A stretch of DNA of 14,566 nt from an uncultured Oxalobacteraceae bacterium (lineage in GTDB: Bacteria > Pseudomonadota > Gammaproteobacteria > Burkholderiales > Burkholderiaceae): NCBI GenBank assembly GCA_946479255.1, contig CAMLFK010000120.1, forward strand, positions 1-14,566, given 5' to 3'. This document shows, one piece after another, positions 1 through 7,338 of this stretch. Every line of letters starts with the position of its first letter. Within the stretch, counting starts at the first letter, position 1. Made by a program: the position numbers and the translations under genes. Under the pieces are notes generated by a model. It had not been told where the DNA came from and searched no databases. It worked only from the letters and a program-made list of their open reading frames with translations.

Positions 1-1
1 C

Positions 2-286
2 TCGATCGACCAGCAGCGCTACAACTTCCAGTTCGGCGGCCAGCTGTTCTACGAAATCCGCGACGGCAAGATCGGCGCCCAGCTGGAAGATGTGGCCTAC
101 CAGGCCAACACCCAGGAGTTCTGGGGCGCCTGCACGGCCATCTGCGATGAGCGCGACTGGCGCATGAACGGCTCCTTCTTCGACGGTAAGGGGCAGCCGA
201 GCCAGAGCAGCTGCGTGTCGCATGGCGCCAGCACGACGCGCTTTAACGGCATCAATGTCATCAACACCGCACGCAAAGTCGGATAA
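2..286 (+). CDS. TldD-like metallopeptidase, C-terminal part (5' end outside window)
   Basis: This is the last 94 residues of a TldD/PmbA-family protein, open from the left window edge to a TAA stop at 284-286. The reading FGGQLFYEIRDGKIGAQLEDVAYQ followed by EFWGAC, DGKGQP, VSHGAS and FNGINVINT matches the C-terminal beta-rich domain of TldD proteins, where a GKxGQ-type loop and a VSHG or VGxG motif sit near the end. The N-terminal domain and the HExxxH zinc site lie outside the window, so the catalytic state cannot be seen. In E. coli TldD a cysteine just before the GKxGQ loop is the third zinc ligand; here that position reads Asp (FFDGKGQ) and the nearest Cys lies eight residues further on. 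It is followed by the TldE-like partner, separated by a palindromic element. TldD/TldE heterodimers cleave unfolded or modified peptides; the substrate here is unknown. Confidence 0.85.
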   Translation, partial: SIDQQRYNFQFGGQLFYEIRDGKIGAQLEDVAYQANTQEFWGACTAICDERDWRMNGSFFDGKGQPSQSSCVSHGASTTRFNGINVINTARKVG

Positions 287-293
287 GGGCGAG

Positions 294-458
294 GCTAGTG
301 TCCTGAGTTGCAGATTCGTTGAATAAATGTGACGAGAATCGCTCCGATACTGCGTCACAACTGCTCGCAAGGCCTCGGCCTTGCTGTGCTTTGTTCCTTG
401 CCTCGGACCGATTTCGCCACATTTATTGTTCAACGAACTAGCAACTCAGGACACCAGC
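294..458. repeat. 165-bp near-complete palindromic (fold-back) element between tldD-like and tldE-like genes
   Basis: The whole gap between the two peptidase genes is one long imperfect inverted repeat. The left arm from 294 reads gctagtgtcctgagttgc, and the right arm read backward from 458 reads gctggtgtcctgagttgc. Pairing continues through ttcgttgaa, taaatgtg, cga/aatcg and tccga, with only point differences and small indels. The centre is a perfect 8-bp palindrome, GCAAGGCC-TC-GGCCTTGC, at 367-384. The right end abuts the ATG at 459 and includes the AGGAC Shine-Dalgarno sequence at 448-452, which pairs with gtcct in the left arm (299-303). No ORF of its own is convincing. The structure looks like a MITE or other fold-back repeat, but no second copy is visible in the window and no clear target-site duplication was found. 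As RNA it would form a very stable hairpin. Confidence 0.85.
448..452 (+). promoter_or_regulatory. Shine-Dalgarno of tldE-like gene, inside the palindrome arm
   Basis: AGGAC lies 6 nt upstream of the ATG at 459, a normal spacing. It falls within the right arm of the 294-458 palindrome and is complementary to gtcct at 299-303, so folding of a readthrough transcript would hide it. Confidence 0.65.
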
Positions 459-1796
459 ATGAAATTTCTGAACCAGGAAGAAGCCCGCCGGATCTGCGAA
501 CGCGCCATGTCGTTCACCCGCGCCGACGAATGCGTGGTGACGCTCGACGGCACCCGCACCGGCAATATCCGCTATGCGAGAAACACCGTCTCCACCGCCG
601 GCGTGGCCGACGACGTACAGCTGCGCGTGCAGGTCGCCTACGGCAAGCGCCAGGGCACGGCCACCATCAACGAATTCGACGACAAGTCGCTGGAGCGGGT
701 GGTGCGGCGCGCCGAAGAGCTGGCCCGCAGCGCGCCGGAAAACCCGGAATTCATGCCGGCCGTGGGCAAGCAGGCCTACAAGAGTTCCGCCACCTTCAGC
801 GCGCGCACTGCCGCCATCGACCCCGAGCAACGCGCCCAGGCCGCCGCCTACAGCATCGAGGCCAGCCGCAAGAACAAGCTGGTGGCGGCCGGCTTCTTCA
901 CCGACAGCAGTGCCTTCCATGCCGTGGCCAACTCGAACGGCGCCTTCGGCTACCAGCAGCGCAGCGCGCTCGACTTCACCTGCACCGTGCGCACCGAGGA
1001 CGGGCGCGGGTCGGGCTGGGTCAAGCGCTCGGCCACCGACTTTGCCCGGTTCGATCCGCACGAGGCGGCCGACGTGGCCATTGAAAAGGCGCTGCGTTCG
1101 GTGGACGCCAAGGCGCTTGAACCGGGCCGCTACACGGTTATCCTGGAGCCGGCGGCCAGTTCGGACCTGATTGTCGCCATGCTGGCCGGCTTCGACGCGC
1201 GCCAGTCCGACGAAGGGCGCAGCTTCCTGGCCAAAAAGGGTGGCGGCAACCGCCTGGGCGACAAGCTGTTCGACCAGAAGGTCAATATCTGGACCGACCC
1301 GTGGAATGCGGAGGCCCCGGCCCTGCCATGGGATGACAGCATGCTGGCGCGCGAGCGCGTCGACCTGGTCAAGGACGGGCGCATCGCGGCGCTGAACTAT
1401 TCGCCCTTCTGGGCCAAGAAGCAAGGCGTGCGCGCGATCGGGGCGCCAGGGAATATGATCATGGCCGGCGGGTCCAGGTCGACTGCGGAAATAATCGCCA
1501 ATACCAGGCGCGGCGTGCTGGTTACGCGTACCTGGTACATCCGCATGGTCGATCCGCAGTCGGTGCTGCTGACCGGGCTTACGCGCGACGGCACCTTCTA
1601 CGTCGAGAACGGCAAGGTAAAGTACCCGATCAAGAACTTCCGCTTCAACGAAAGCCCGGTGGCGATGCTGAACAATATCGAGGAACTGGGCAGGCCAGCC
1701 GTTATCGGCGGCAGGGGCGCGGACGAGATCTCCATGCTGATCCCGGCCATGAAGCTGCGCGACTTTAACTTTACGTCGCTGTCGGACGCGGTCTAG
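459..1796 (+). CDS. TldE/PmbA-like metallopeptidase-related protein
   Basis: A 445-residue TldD/PmbA-family protein, normal for the family. The N-terminal domain (about 1-200) contains the typical segment TRTGNIRYARN and the helix EFDDKSLERVVRRAEELAR. The C-terminal domain includes LEPAASSDLIVAML, FDQKVNIWTDPWN, the block ARERVDLVKDGRIAAL, and the closing segment KVKYPIKNFRFNESP. No HExxxH motif is present, which fits the non-catalytic TldE/PmbA partner rather than TldD. No signal peptide is visible (MKFLNQEEARR). The ATG at 459 is chosen because it follows an AGGAC ribosome-binding site and starts where family members start; an in-frame extension to 381 would read through the palindromic element and is unlikely to be real. 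The gene follows a TldD-like gene and is 1 nt from the DUF4159 gene, so both subunits appear to belong to the downstream MoxR operon. By analogy with E. coli TldD/TldE it would form a heterodimer acting on unfolded peptides. Confidence 0.9.
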   Translation: MKFLNQEEARRICERAMSFTRADECVVTLDGTRTGNIRYARNTVSTAGVADDVQLRVQVAYGKRQGTATINEFDDKSLERVVRRAEELARSAPENPEFMPAVGKQAYKSSATFSARTAAIDPEQRAQAAAYSIEASRKNKLVAAGFFTDSSAFHAVANSNGAFGYQQRSALDFTCTVRTEDGRGSGWVKRSATDFARFDPHEAADVAIEKALRSVDAKALEPGRYTVILEPAASSDLIVAMLAGFDARQSDEGRSFLAKKGGGNRLGDKLFDQKVNIWTDPWNAEAPALPWDDSMLARERVDLVKDGRIAALNYSPFWAKKQGVRAIGAPGNMIMAGGSRSTAEIIANTRRGVLVTRTWYIRMVDPQSVLLTGLTRDGTFYVENGKVKYPIKNFRFNESPVAMLNNIEELGRPAVIGGRGADEISMLIPAMKLRDFNFTSLSDAV

Positions 1797-1797
1797 C

Positions 1798-2502
1798 GTG
1801 GAACGGCGTGGCTTTCTGAGAATCGGCGGCGTCGTCGCGGGCGCGATGCTGCTGGCCGCATCAAGCAAAGCCGCGCCGAACCGCCGTAGCTACGACTTCT
1901 ACTTCACACGCCTGATGTACGAATCGGGCGACTGGGATGTGGATGCGCGCATGCCCAGCAATGTGCTCAATTCCCTGGTTGAATACACCACCCTGAAGGT
2001 CGATCCAGCCGAACGCGTGATTGCGCTGGCGGACGCTAAAATGCTGGCGGCGCCATTCTGTTACCTGGCCGGGCACAAGCTGGTGCAGTTCAACGCCGCC
2101 GAGCGCAAGAACTTCGAACGCTATGTGCGCGGCGGCGGCTTCGTGTTCGTCGACGACTGCAATCACGACATCGACGGCCTGTTCGCCCGTTCGTTCGAGG
2201 CCGAGATGGCACGCATGTTCGGGCCGAAGGCGCTGCGCAAGATACCCAATTCGCATCCGCTGTATTCGAGCTTCTTCCGTTTCGACGGTCCGCCGGTGAC
2301 AGGAGGGGAACTCAACGGCTGGGGCGACGACCTGGCGCACGACTACCTGCGCGCGGTGGAGTTCGACGGCCGTATCCGGGTGCTGTACTCGAACAAGGAC
2401 TACGGCTGCGAGTGGGATTACGACCTGCGCAACAAGCGCTTCCTGGCGGTCGACAATACCCGCTTTGCGGTCAACATCATTCAATATGCACTGGGAGCCT
2501 GA
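1798..2502 (+). CDS. DUF4159 domain protein with twin-arginine signal
   Basis: A 234-residue protein. Translation starts at GTG 1798, one base after the TAG of the TldE-like gene. The N-terminus MERRGFLRIGG followed by a hydrophobic stretch (VVAGAMLLAASSKAA) fits a Tat signal (RRxFLR at residues 3-8) with likely cleavage near residue 25, predicting an exported, possibly prefolded or cofactor-bound, protein. The mature part is DUF4159: YDFYFTRLMYESGDWD at about 32-47, a phosphate-loop-like FVRGGGFVFVDD segment at about 109-120 with the acidic pair D119-D120 before C121, and a conserved C-terminal DYGCEWDY at about 201-208. DUF4159 proteins commonly accompany MoxR/DUF58/BatA genes; their biochemical role is unknown. 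Its 3' end overlaps the MoxR gene by 17 nt if that gene starts at 2486. Confidence 0.88.
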   Translation: MERRGFLRIGGVVAGAMLLAASSKAAPNRRSYDFYFTRLMYESGDWDVDARMPSNVLNSLVEYTTLKVDPAERVIALADAKMLAAPFCYLAGHKLVQFNAAERKNFERYVRGGGFVFVDDCNHDIDGLFARSFEAEMARMFGPKALRKIPNSHPLYSSFFRFDGPPVTGGELNGWGDDLAHDYLRAVEFDGRIRVLYSNKDYGCEWDYDLRNKRFLAVDNTRFAVNIIQYALGA

Positions 2503-3508
2503 CTTGGCCGAACGCGATGCGGTGGAGTGGAACGAAGACGAAGTGACGGCGCTGACCGCGCGCGTCCAGGCGCTGCGGGACAGCATGGCCGGCGTCATCG
2601 TGGGCCAGGACGAGGCGATCGAATCGCTCATCATCTGCCTGCTGGCCGGCGGCCATGCGCTCATCGAAGGCGTGCCGGGCCTGGGCAAGACCCTGCTGGT
2701 CAAGTCGCTGGCGCAGGCCACCGGCATGCAGTTCCGGCGTGTGCAGTTCACTCCCGACCTGATGCCGTCCGATATCGTCGGCACCGAAATCCTGGACGAG
2801 GACAGCGGCTCGCACCAGCGCCGCTTCCGCTTCCAGCCCGGGCCGGTGTTCACCCAGGTACTGCTGGCCGACGAGATCAACCGGGCCCCGCCCAAGACCC
2901 AGTCGGCACTGCTCGAAGCCATGCAGGAGCGCGCCGTCACTTTCGCCGGCGAGACCCATGCGCTGCCGCAGCCGTTTTTTGTGCTGGCCACCCAGAACCC
3001 GATCGAGCAGGCCGGCACCTACCCCCTGCCCGAAGCGCAGCTCGACCGCTTCCTGCTGCGCATCGACGTCGGCTACCCGAGCGAGGATGAAGAGATGGCG
3101 ATGGTCGAACGCACCACCCACGCCACCCAGGCACCGGCCGTGGCGGCCCTCGACGCGGCCACCTTGCTGCGCATGCAGCAGCTGGCGCGCGACGTCCAGA
3201 TCGGCGAGCATCTGCTGCGCTATGCCACCCGGCTGGTGCGTGCCACCCGCCCGCAGACCAGCCATGTGCCCAGCGTGGTCAAGCATGTCGGCTGGGGCGC
3301 CGGCCCGCGCGCGGTGCAGGCGCTGGTGCTCGCTTCCAAGGCGCGCGCCCTGATGCACGAGCGCCTGGCCGTGACGCGTGACGACATCGCCGCCATGCTC
3401 CATCCGGTGCTGTCCCACCGCGTGCTGCGCAACTTCGAGGCCGAGGCCGATGGCGTGGCGGTGGCCGACATCCTCGACACGCTGCACGCACACGTTACAG
3501 TCGCGTAA
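2486..3508 (+). CDS. MoxR-family AAA+ ATPase
   Basis: A 340-residue cytoplasmic AAA+ ATPase of the MoxR family. Walker A is GVPGLGKT at residues 62-69, Walker B is VLLADE at 125-130 followed by INRAPPKTQSALLEAMQE, and sensor 1 is LATQNPIEQ at about 167-175, followed by YPLPEAQLDRF. The C-terminal lid helices contain VPSVVKHVGWGAGPRAVQAL, typical of MoxR. MoxR proteins act as chaperone-like remodellers with vWA-type partners, and the next gene encodes a DUF58 protein that fits this role. Start choice is uncertain. ATG 2486 has no clear ribosome-binding site and overlaps the upstream gene by 17 nt. An in-frame TTG at 2504 has GGGAG six bases upstream (2493-2497) and would begin just after the upstream stop. 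The family assignment does not depend on this. Confidence 0.95.
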   Translation: MHWEPDLAERDAVEWNEDEVTALTARVQALRDSMAGVIVGQDEAIESLIICLLAGGHALIEGVPGLGKTLLVKSLAQATGMQFRRVQFTPDLMPSDIVGTEILDEDSGSHQRRFRFQPGPVFTQVLLADEINRAPPKTQSALLEAMQERAVTFAGETHALPQPFFVLATQNPIEQAGTYPLPEAQLDRFLLRIDVGYPSEDEEMAMVERTTHATQAPAVAALDAATLLRMQQLARDVQIGEHLLRYATRLVRATRPQTSHVPSVVKHVGWGAGPRAVQALVLASKARALMHERLAVTRDDIAAMLHPVLSHRVLRNFEAEADGVAVADILDTLHAHVTVA

Positions 3509-3519
3509 GGGCGCGCGCC

Positions 3520-4401
3520 ATGCTCGCTAATTCCACGCTGCTGGGGCAAACCGCCGGCCTGCACCTGGTGGTGCGGCACGTGCTGGCCGGCCTCGGGCAC
3601 GGCATCCATGCAGGCCATGAGCGTGGCGAGGGTGTCGAGTTTTCCGAGTACCGGCCGTATGCGCCCGGCGACGACTGGCGCCGGGTCGACTGGAAGCTGA
3701 TGGCGCGTGCCGACCGCTATTACGTGCGCGAGGCTGAACGCGACAGCCACGTGGCGGTGTGGCTATGGCTGGACGCCAGCGCCTCGATGGCCGAACCCAG
3801 CCACAGCGTGGAAGGCCTCGACAAATTGTGGTTCGCACGCACCGTGCTGGCCTGCGTGGCCGCGATCGCCCAGCGCCAGGGCGATGCCTTCGGGCTGGTG
3901 GTGTGCGCCGGCGAACAAATCCGCGTGACCCAGCCGGCGCGCGGGCCCGGCCAGCTGCGCCGCGTGCTGGCGCTGCTCGAACGCCAGCGGCCCGAGGGTG
4001 GCGCGCCAGGCGAAGCGGCCGTGCGAGCCAGTCTGCACTTTTCCCGTTCGCCCAGCCTGGTGTTTGCGGTGAGCGACTTTCTCGATCATCCCGCCACCCA
4101 GGCCAAAGCGCTGGTGCGGCTGCGCCGCATGCGCCACGACGTGCGCGCTTTGTGCCTGCAGACGCGTGCCGAATGCGACGCCAGCTTCGCCCAAGATGCC
4201 TACAGCGACCCGGAGCAGCCGGGCAGCGCCTACCTTCTCTCCGGCGACACGCGCAGCATCTACCGGCGCCGCCGCGACGAGCATTTCGCCGCGCTGATGG
4301 GACAGTTCCGCGCCAGCGACCTGCCGGCGCTGGCCATTACCATCGAGGAACCGGTCGGCCAGGTGTTGCGCAGCTGGCTGCGCCAGGGGCCGCGCGCATG
4401 A
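3520..4401 (+). CDS. DUF58 (vWA-like) domain protein
   Basis: A 293-residue soluble protein without membrane segments. The DUF58 signature is complete: EGVEFSEYRPYAPGDDWRRVDWK at about 37-59, followed by ARADRYYVRE at 62-71. The strand WLWLDASASM at about 81-90 carries a full DxSxS metal-binding motif of a vWA-like fold. DUF58 proteins are the standard partner of MoxR ATPases and probably link the ATPase to substrates or membrane components. The gene begins 11 nt after the MoxR stop, and its TGA overlaps the next start codon as ATGA, so translation is likely coupled. No good Shine-Dalgarno is visible before the ATG (the spacer is gggcgcgcgcc). Confidence 0.92.
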   Translation: MLANSTLLGQTAGLHLVVRHVLAGLGHGIHAGHERGEGVEFSEYRPYAPGDDWRRVDWKLMARADRYYVREAERDSHVAVWLWLDASASMAEPSHSVEGLDKLWFARTVLACVAAIAQRQGDAFGLVVCAGEQIRVTQPARGPGQLRRVLALLERQRPEGGAPGEAAVRASLHFSRSPSLVFAVSDFLDHPATQAKALVRLRRMRHDVRALCLQTRAECDASFAQDAYSDPEQPGSAYLLSGDTRSIYRRRRDEHFAALMGQFRASDLPALAITIEEPVGQVLRSWLRQGPRA

Positions 4402-5381
4402 GCAGCTGGTGGTGGCTGGCGCTGCCGCTCATGCTGCTGCCGATCTGGTGGCACCGCCAGCGGCGCGAAAAAGCGCTGGCCAAGCCGCTGGCGAGTGCGC
4501 GTTTTTTGCCGCGCACCGAACCGCTGCGCCGGCGCGCGTGGCGCTGGCGCGACCGCCTGCTGCTGCTGCTGCGCTGCCTGCTGCTGGTGTTCGTCACCGG
4601 CTGGCTGGCCGACCTGATCCTGCCATGGCGCGGCGACGCGGTGCTGGTGGCTGCCGGCACCGACCCGGCCTGGGCCGCGCAGCAGGCCAGGCAGGCCGGA
4701 TTCGGCAAGGCCGACATCATGACCCTGCCCACCCGCGACGCCTTCGGCTGGCTGCTGCGCCATGAGCGCGAATGGCAGGACGACGCGCGCCTGCTGATTG
4801 TCGGCGACGTGCCCATGCCCGCTCTGCGGCCTCACTTGTCGCACCCGGTCCAGGTGCGCACCCGCGCGCAAACGCCGGTGCCCGTTCCGCGCCACGTCGC
4901 CATACTGGGGCCGCGTGCGCAGCAGTGGCGCGCGCTGTTTGCCGCGCTGGACGGCCCGCACCGCTACGTGATCGATGCCGTGCCCGGCCCCCGGACCGAG
5001 CTGATCGTGTGGGACCAGCCGGAGCCGCCACCGCCAGGCCTGCGCGCGCCGCTGTGGTGGGCCACGGACAGGCGCGCCTTTCCGGAACTGGCCGGCGCCT
5101 CGGTGTGGGCCGGCCTGCGTTATGCCGACAGCGCGCGTGGCCGGGTGTGGAGTGGGGCCGGCTGGCCGCCGCGCGATGCCGAGGGCGCACGCGCCCTGTT
5201 CGAGACCTGGCAGCGCCTGCACTATCCGGCTCCGGCCTACACCACGCCATCCCAGCATATCGCAGCGGCACCCGATGCCGCGCCGCCCGCCGCCAGCGGC
5301 GCCTTGCGCTACCTGCTGACCCTGGCCCTGATGGCGCTGTTCGCCATCGAACGAGCGCTCGCCCATGCAAGCGGCAGCTAG
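4398..5381 (+). CDS. BatA-like membrane protein (N-terminal BatA domain, no vWA domain)
   Basis: A 327-residue membrane protein starting in an ATGA overlap with the DUF58 gene. The N-terminus SWWWLALPLMLLPIWWHR, the cluster REKALAKPLASARFL, and a second hydrophobic helix (RLLLLLRCLLLVFVTGWLADLIL, about 53-75) match the BatA / aerotolerance-regulator N-terminal domain. A long extracytoplasmic middle part (about 78-300) follows, then a C-terminal helix near 302-320 (LRYLLTLALMALFAIE). Unlike classical BatA there is no vWA domain: no DxSxS motif is present in the middle region. It probably anchors the cytoplasmic MoxR/DUF58 pair at the inner membrane. This is an inference from family context; the middle domain has no recognisable motif. 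Confidence 0.82.
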   Translation: MSSWWWLALPLMLLPIWWHRQRREKALAKPLASARFLPRTEPLRRRAWRWRDRLLLLLRCLLLVFVTGWLADLILPWRGDAVLVAAGTDPAWAAQQARQAGFGKADIMTLPTRDAFGWLLRHEREWQDDARLLIVGDVPMPALRPHLSHPVQVRTRAQTPVPVPRHVAILGPRAQQWRALFAALDGPHRYVIDAVPGPRTELIVWDQPEPPPPGLRAPLWWATDRRAFPELAGASVWAGLRYADSARGRVWSGAGWPPRDAEGARALFETWQRLHYPAPAYTTPSQHIAAAPDAAPPAASGALRYLLTLALMALFAIERALAHASGS

Positions 5382-7338
5382 CATCATTGCGCGCCTGCGC
5401 GCAGCCGGCGTGCGCCGCCGCGCACCCTTGTGGGTGGCCGTGATTGCCCCGTGGTGCCTGCTGCTCTCGCCAGTCGGCGTGGCCGTCTGCGGCGCGTGGA
5501 TCTGGTGGGACTACCGGCGCCTCGATGCGCGCATCCGGCAGCAATGGAGCAGCTGGCTCGACGCCAGCGTCCCCGCGCTGGAAGACAGCAGCGCGCGGCT
5601 GGAAAAGGCTGACGGCCCGCTGGCCCGCCTGCAGCGCGCGCGCCTCCTGGCTCGTATCGACAGCATCCTGCGCGACGACGTCATCGCCAGCATTGCCGCC
5701 GAGCGGACCGGTTTCGATCTGCGCATTGCCGCGGCCAGCGCGGCCGCGGCGCTGGCGCTGTGGGGCTGGGGCCAGTTCGAAGGCCAGCCGGTGACCGCGC
5801 GCGCGGTGCTGGCGCGCCTGGCCGCCCAGGCCATCGACGTCACCGTCCGGATCACGCCGCCGCGGCATACGGGCCTGGCGCGTTTCGAGAGCAAACCGCG
5901 CGACCTGGAAGTGCCGGAGCATAGCATCGTGGAATGGTGCCTGCCGGCGCCCCAGCCGGCAGGCAGTGCGGTCGAGCTGTCCGACGGCCAGCGGCTGGCG
6001 ATCGGTGCGCGCTGCGCGCGCTGGAGCGCCACCGAATCGGTGTTCTGGCGCTGGAACGGCATGCGTCATACCCTGAAAGTGCTGCCGGACCAGGCCCCGC
6101 TGATCACCTTCGCGGCGCCGCGCGAGATGGTGCACACGCTCGCTACCGGCGCGGTGCAGGCCGGCATTGCGGTGACGGTGCGCGACGATTACATGGTGCG
6201 GCGCGCGAGCTTGCACCTGACCCTGGCGCGCGGCAGCGGCGAAAACGTGCGCTTTAGCGGCCGCGAAGTGGCGCTGCCGGCGTCGAACGACCCGCGCACC
6301 CGCGCCTGGTCGCGCCAGTGGAGCCTGGCCGAACTGGGCATGGAGCCGGGCGACGAGCTGTACTTTTTTGTGCGTGCCTTTGATAACGCCGTGCAGCCCA
6401 ATGCCAGCGTCTCGCCCACTTACACCTTGCGCCTGCCCGGTCCCGCTTTGGCGAGCCTGGACGCCGCCGCGCTGCCGACCCTGGGCGGAGTGGAGAGCCT
6501 GCGCAGCCAGCGCCAGATCATTATCGACACCGAACAACTGCTGGCCGAGACGGTGGCCGGCAAGCTGGACGCCGAGGCGCAGCGCAGCCGCAGCGAAGCC
6601 ATTGCCGCCGACCAGGGCGCGCTGCGGCGGCGCTACGGCCAGTACCTGGGTGAGGAATCGACCTTGTTCGAGGACGGCCACGAAGAATACACGGAGGAGC
6701 CGCCGGTGGAAGCCGCAGTAGAAGCTGCAGTAGAAGCCGAATACGGCCACACCCATGACGACGGAGAGAACGCCACCCTGTTCGACCCGGCCACCAAAGT
6801 AGTGTTGCGGCGCGCGCTGGCCGCCATGTGGGACGCCGAGAAAGCGCTGCGGGCCATCAGGCCGAAGGCCGCGCTGGCGCCCGAGCACCGGGCGCTGGCG
6901 GCGGTCAAACAGCTGCAGCAGGCCGAGCGCATCTATCTGCACAAGACCGCCTTCACGCCGCCGCCGCTGGACCAAGCGCGCCGCCTGTCGGGCGAGCTTG
7001 ACGGCGCGGCCAGTGTGCGGCTCGCGCAGCGCTCCCCTAGCGAGGTGCTGCCGGCCGACGTGCAAGGCCTGATGGCCGCGCTGGCCGGTGGCGGCAAGCT
7101 GCCGCCAAAGTGGCAGCCGATCGCCCAAGGCTGGATCCGCAGCCGTGTTACCGCCGATGCGCAGCGCCTGGCGGCCCAGCGCGCGCTGCAGGAGGTGGCC
7201 GACGGCTGCATGCCGTGCCGGCCGGCCTTGCGCGCCTGGCTGCGCGGCGCGGCGCCGCCGGCCCCGGTGCTGCTGCAAGGGCAGGCCGCCGCCGGCACGC
7301 CTTTTGCGCGCGCATGGAACAAGGCGGTGGCGCCATGA
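5365..7338 (+). CDS. DUF4175-like large membrane protein
   Basis: A 657-residue protein starting at ATG 5365 inside the end of the BatA-like gene (17-nt overlap). Hydrophobic segments lie at about 22-48 (APLWVAVIAPWCLLLSPVGVAV onward, possibly a hairpin) and 118-135. The region up to about 380 is extracytoplasmic and beta-rich, with features of DUF4175-type proteins: RITPPRHTGL near 165, and DDYMVRRASLHL and DELYFFVRAFDNA, which resemble the domain's immunoglobulin-like repeats. Beyond about 390 it is charged and helical (QRQIIIDTEQLLAETVAGKLDAEAQRSR), with an acidic, low-complexity linker at about 437-470 that includes three VEA repeats. The C-terminal 150 residues are alanine-rich helices. 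Function is unknown; conserved position in the MoxR operon suggests a periplasmic scaffold or substrate-binding component. Assignment to DUF4175 is by overall pattern and is less certain than for the neighbours. Confidence 0.72.
   Translation: MQAAASIIARLRAAGVRRRAPLWVAVIAPWCLLLSPVGVAVCGAWIWWDYRRLDARIRQQWSSWLDASVPALEDSSARLEKADGPLARLQRARLLARIDSILRDDVIASIAAERTGFDLRIAAASAAAALALWGWGQFEGQPVTARAVLARLAAQAIDVTVRITPPRHTGLARFESKPRDLEVPEHSIVEWCLPAPQPAGSAVELSDGQRLAIGARCARWSATESVFWRWNGMRHTLKVLPDQAPLITFAAPREMVHTLATGAVQAGIAVTVRDDYMVRRASLHLTLARGSGENVRFSGREVALPASNDPRTRAWSRQWSLAELGMEPGDELYFFVRAFDNAVQPNASVSPTYTLRLPGPALASLDAAALPTLGGVESLRSQRQIIIDTEQLLAETVAGKLDAEAQRSRSEAIAADQGALRRRYGQYLGEESTLFEDGHEEYTEEPPVEAAVEAAVEAEYGHTHDDGENATLFDPATKVVLRRALAAMWDAEKALRAIRPKAALAPEHRALAAVKQLQQAERIYLHKTAFTPPPLDQARRLSGELDGAASVRLAQRSPSEVLPADVQGLMAALAGGGKLPPKWQPIAQGWIRSRVTADAQRLAAQRALQEVADGCMPCRPALRAWLRGAAPPAPVLLQGQAAAGTPFARAWNKAVAP
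6706..6741 (+). repeat. Three 12-bp tandem units inside the DUF4175-like gene
   Basis: The units gtggaagccgca, gtagaagctgca and gtagaagccgaa are consecutive and in frame (codons 448-459), giving VEAA-VEAA-VEAE in an acidic linker. Repeat number could vary between strains without a frameshift. Confidence 0.8.

Noticed and set aside
381..458. Upstream extension of the TldE-like gene starting MLCFVPCLG
   Set aside because: It is translated palindrome sequence, is not typical for the family, and the ATG at 459 has a proper ribosome-binding site.
438..1868. Minus-strand open frame of 476 codons opposite the TldE-like gene
   Set aside because: No family motif, low-complexity composition, and the opposite strand encodes a clear TldD/PmbA-family protein.
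4717..7278. Open frame of over 850 codons on the minus strand opposite the BatA-like and DUF4175-like genes
   Set aside because: It is antisense to two well-supported genes, is rich in Arg, Gln, Gly and Ala with no domain motif, and is the usual result of high GC in the third codon position.
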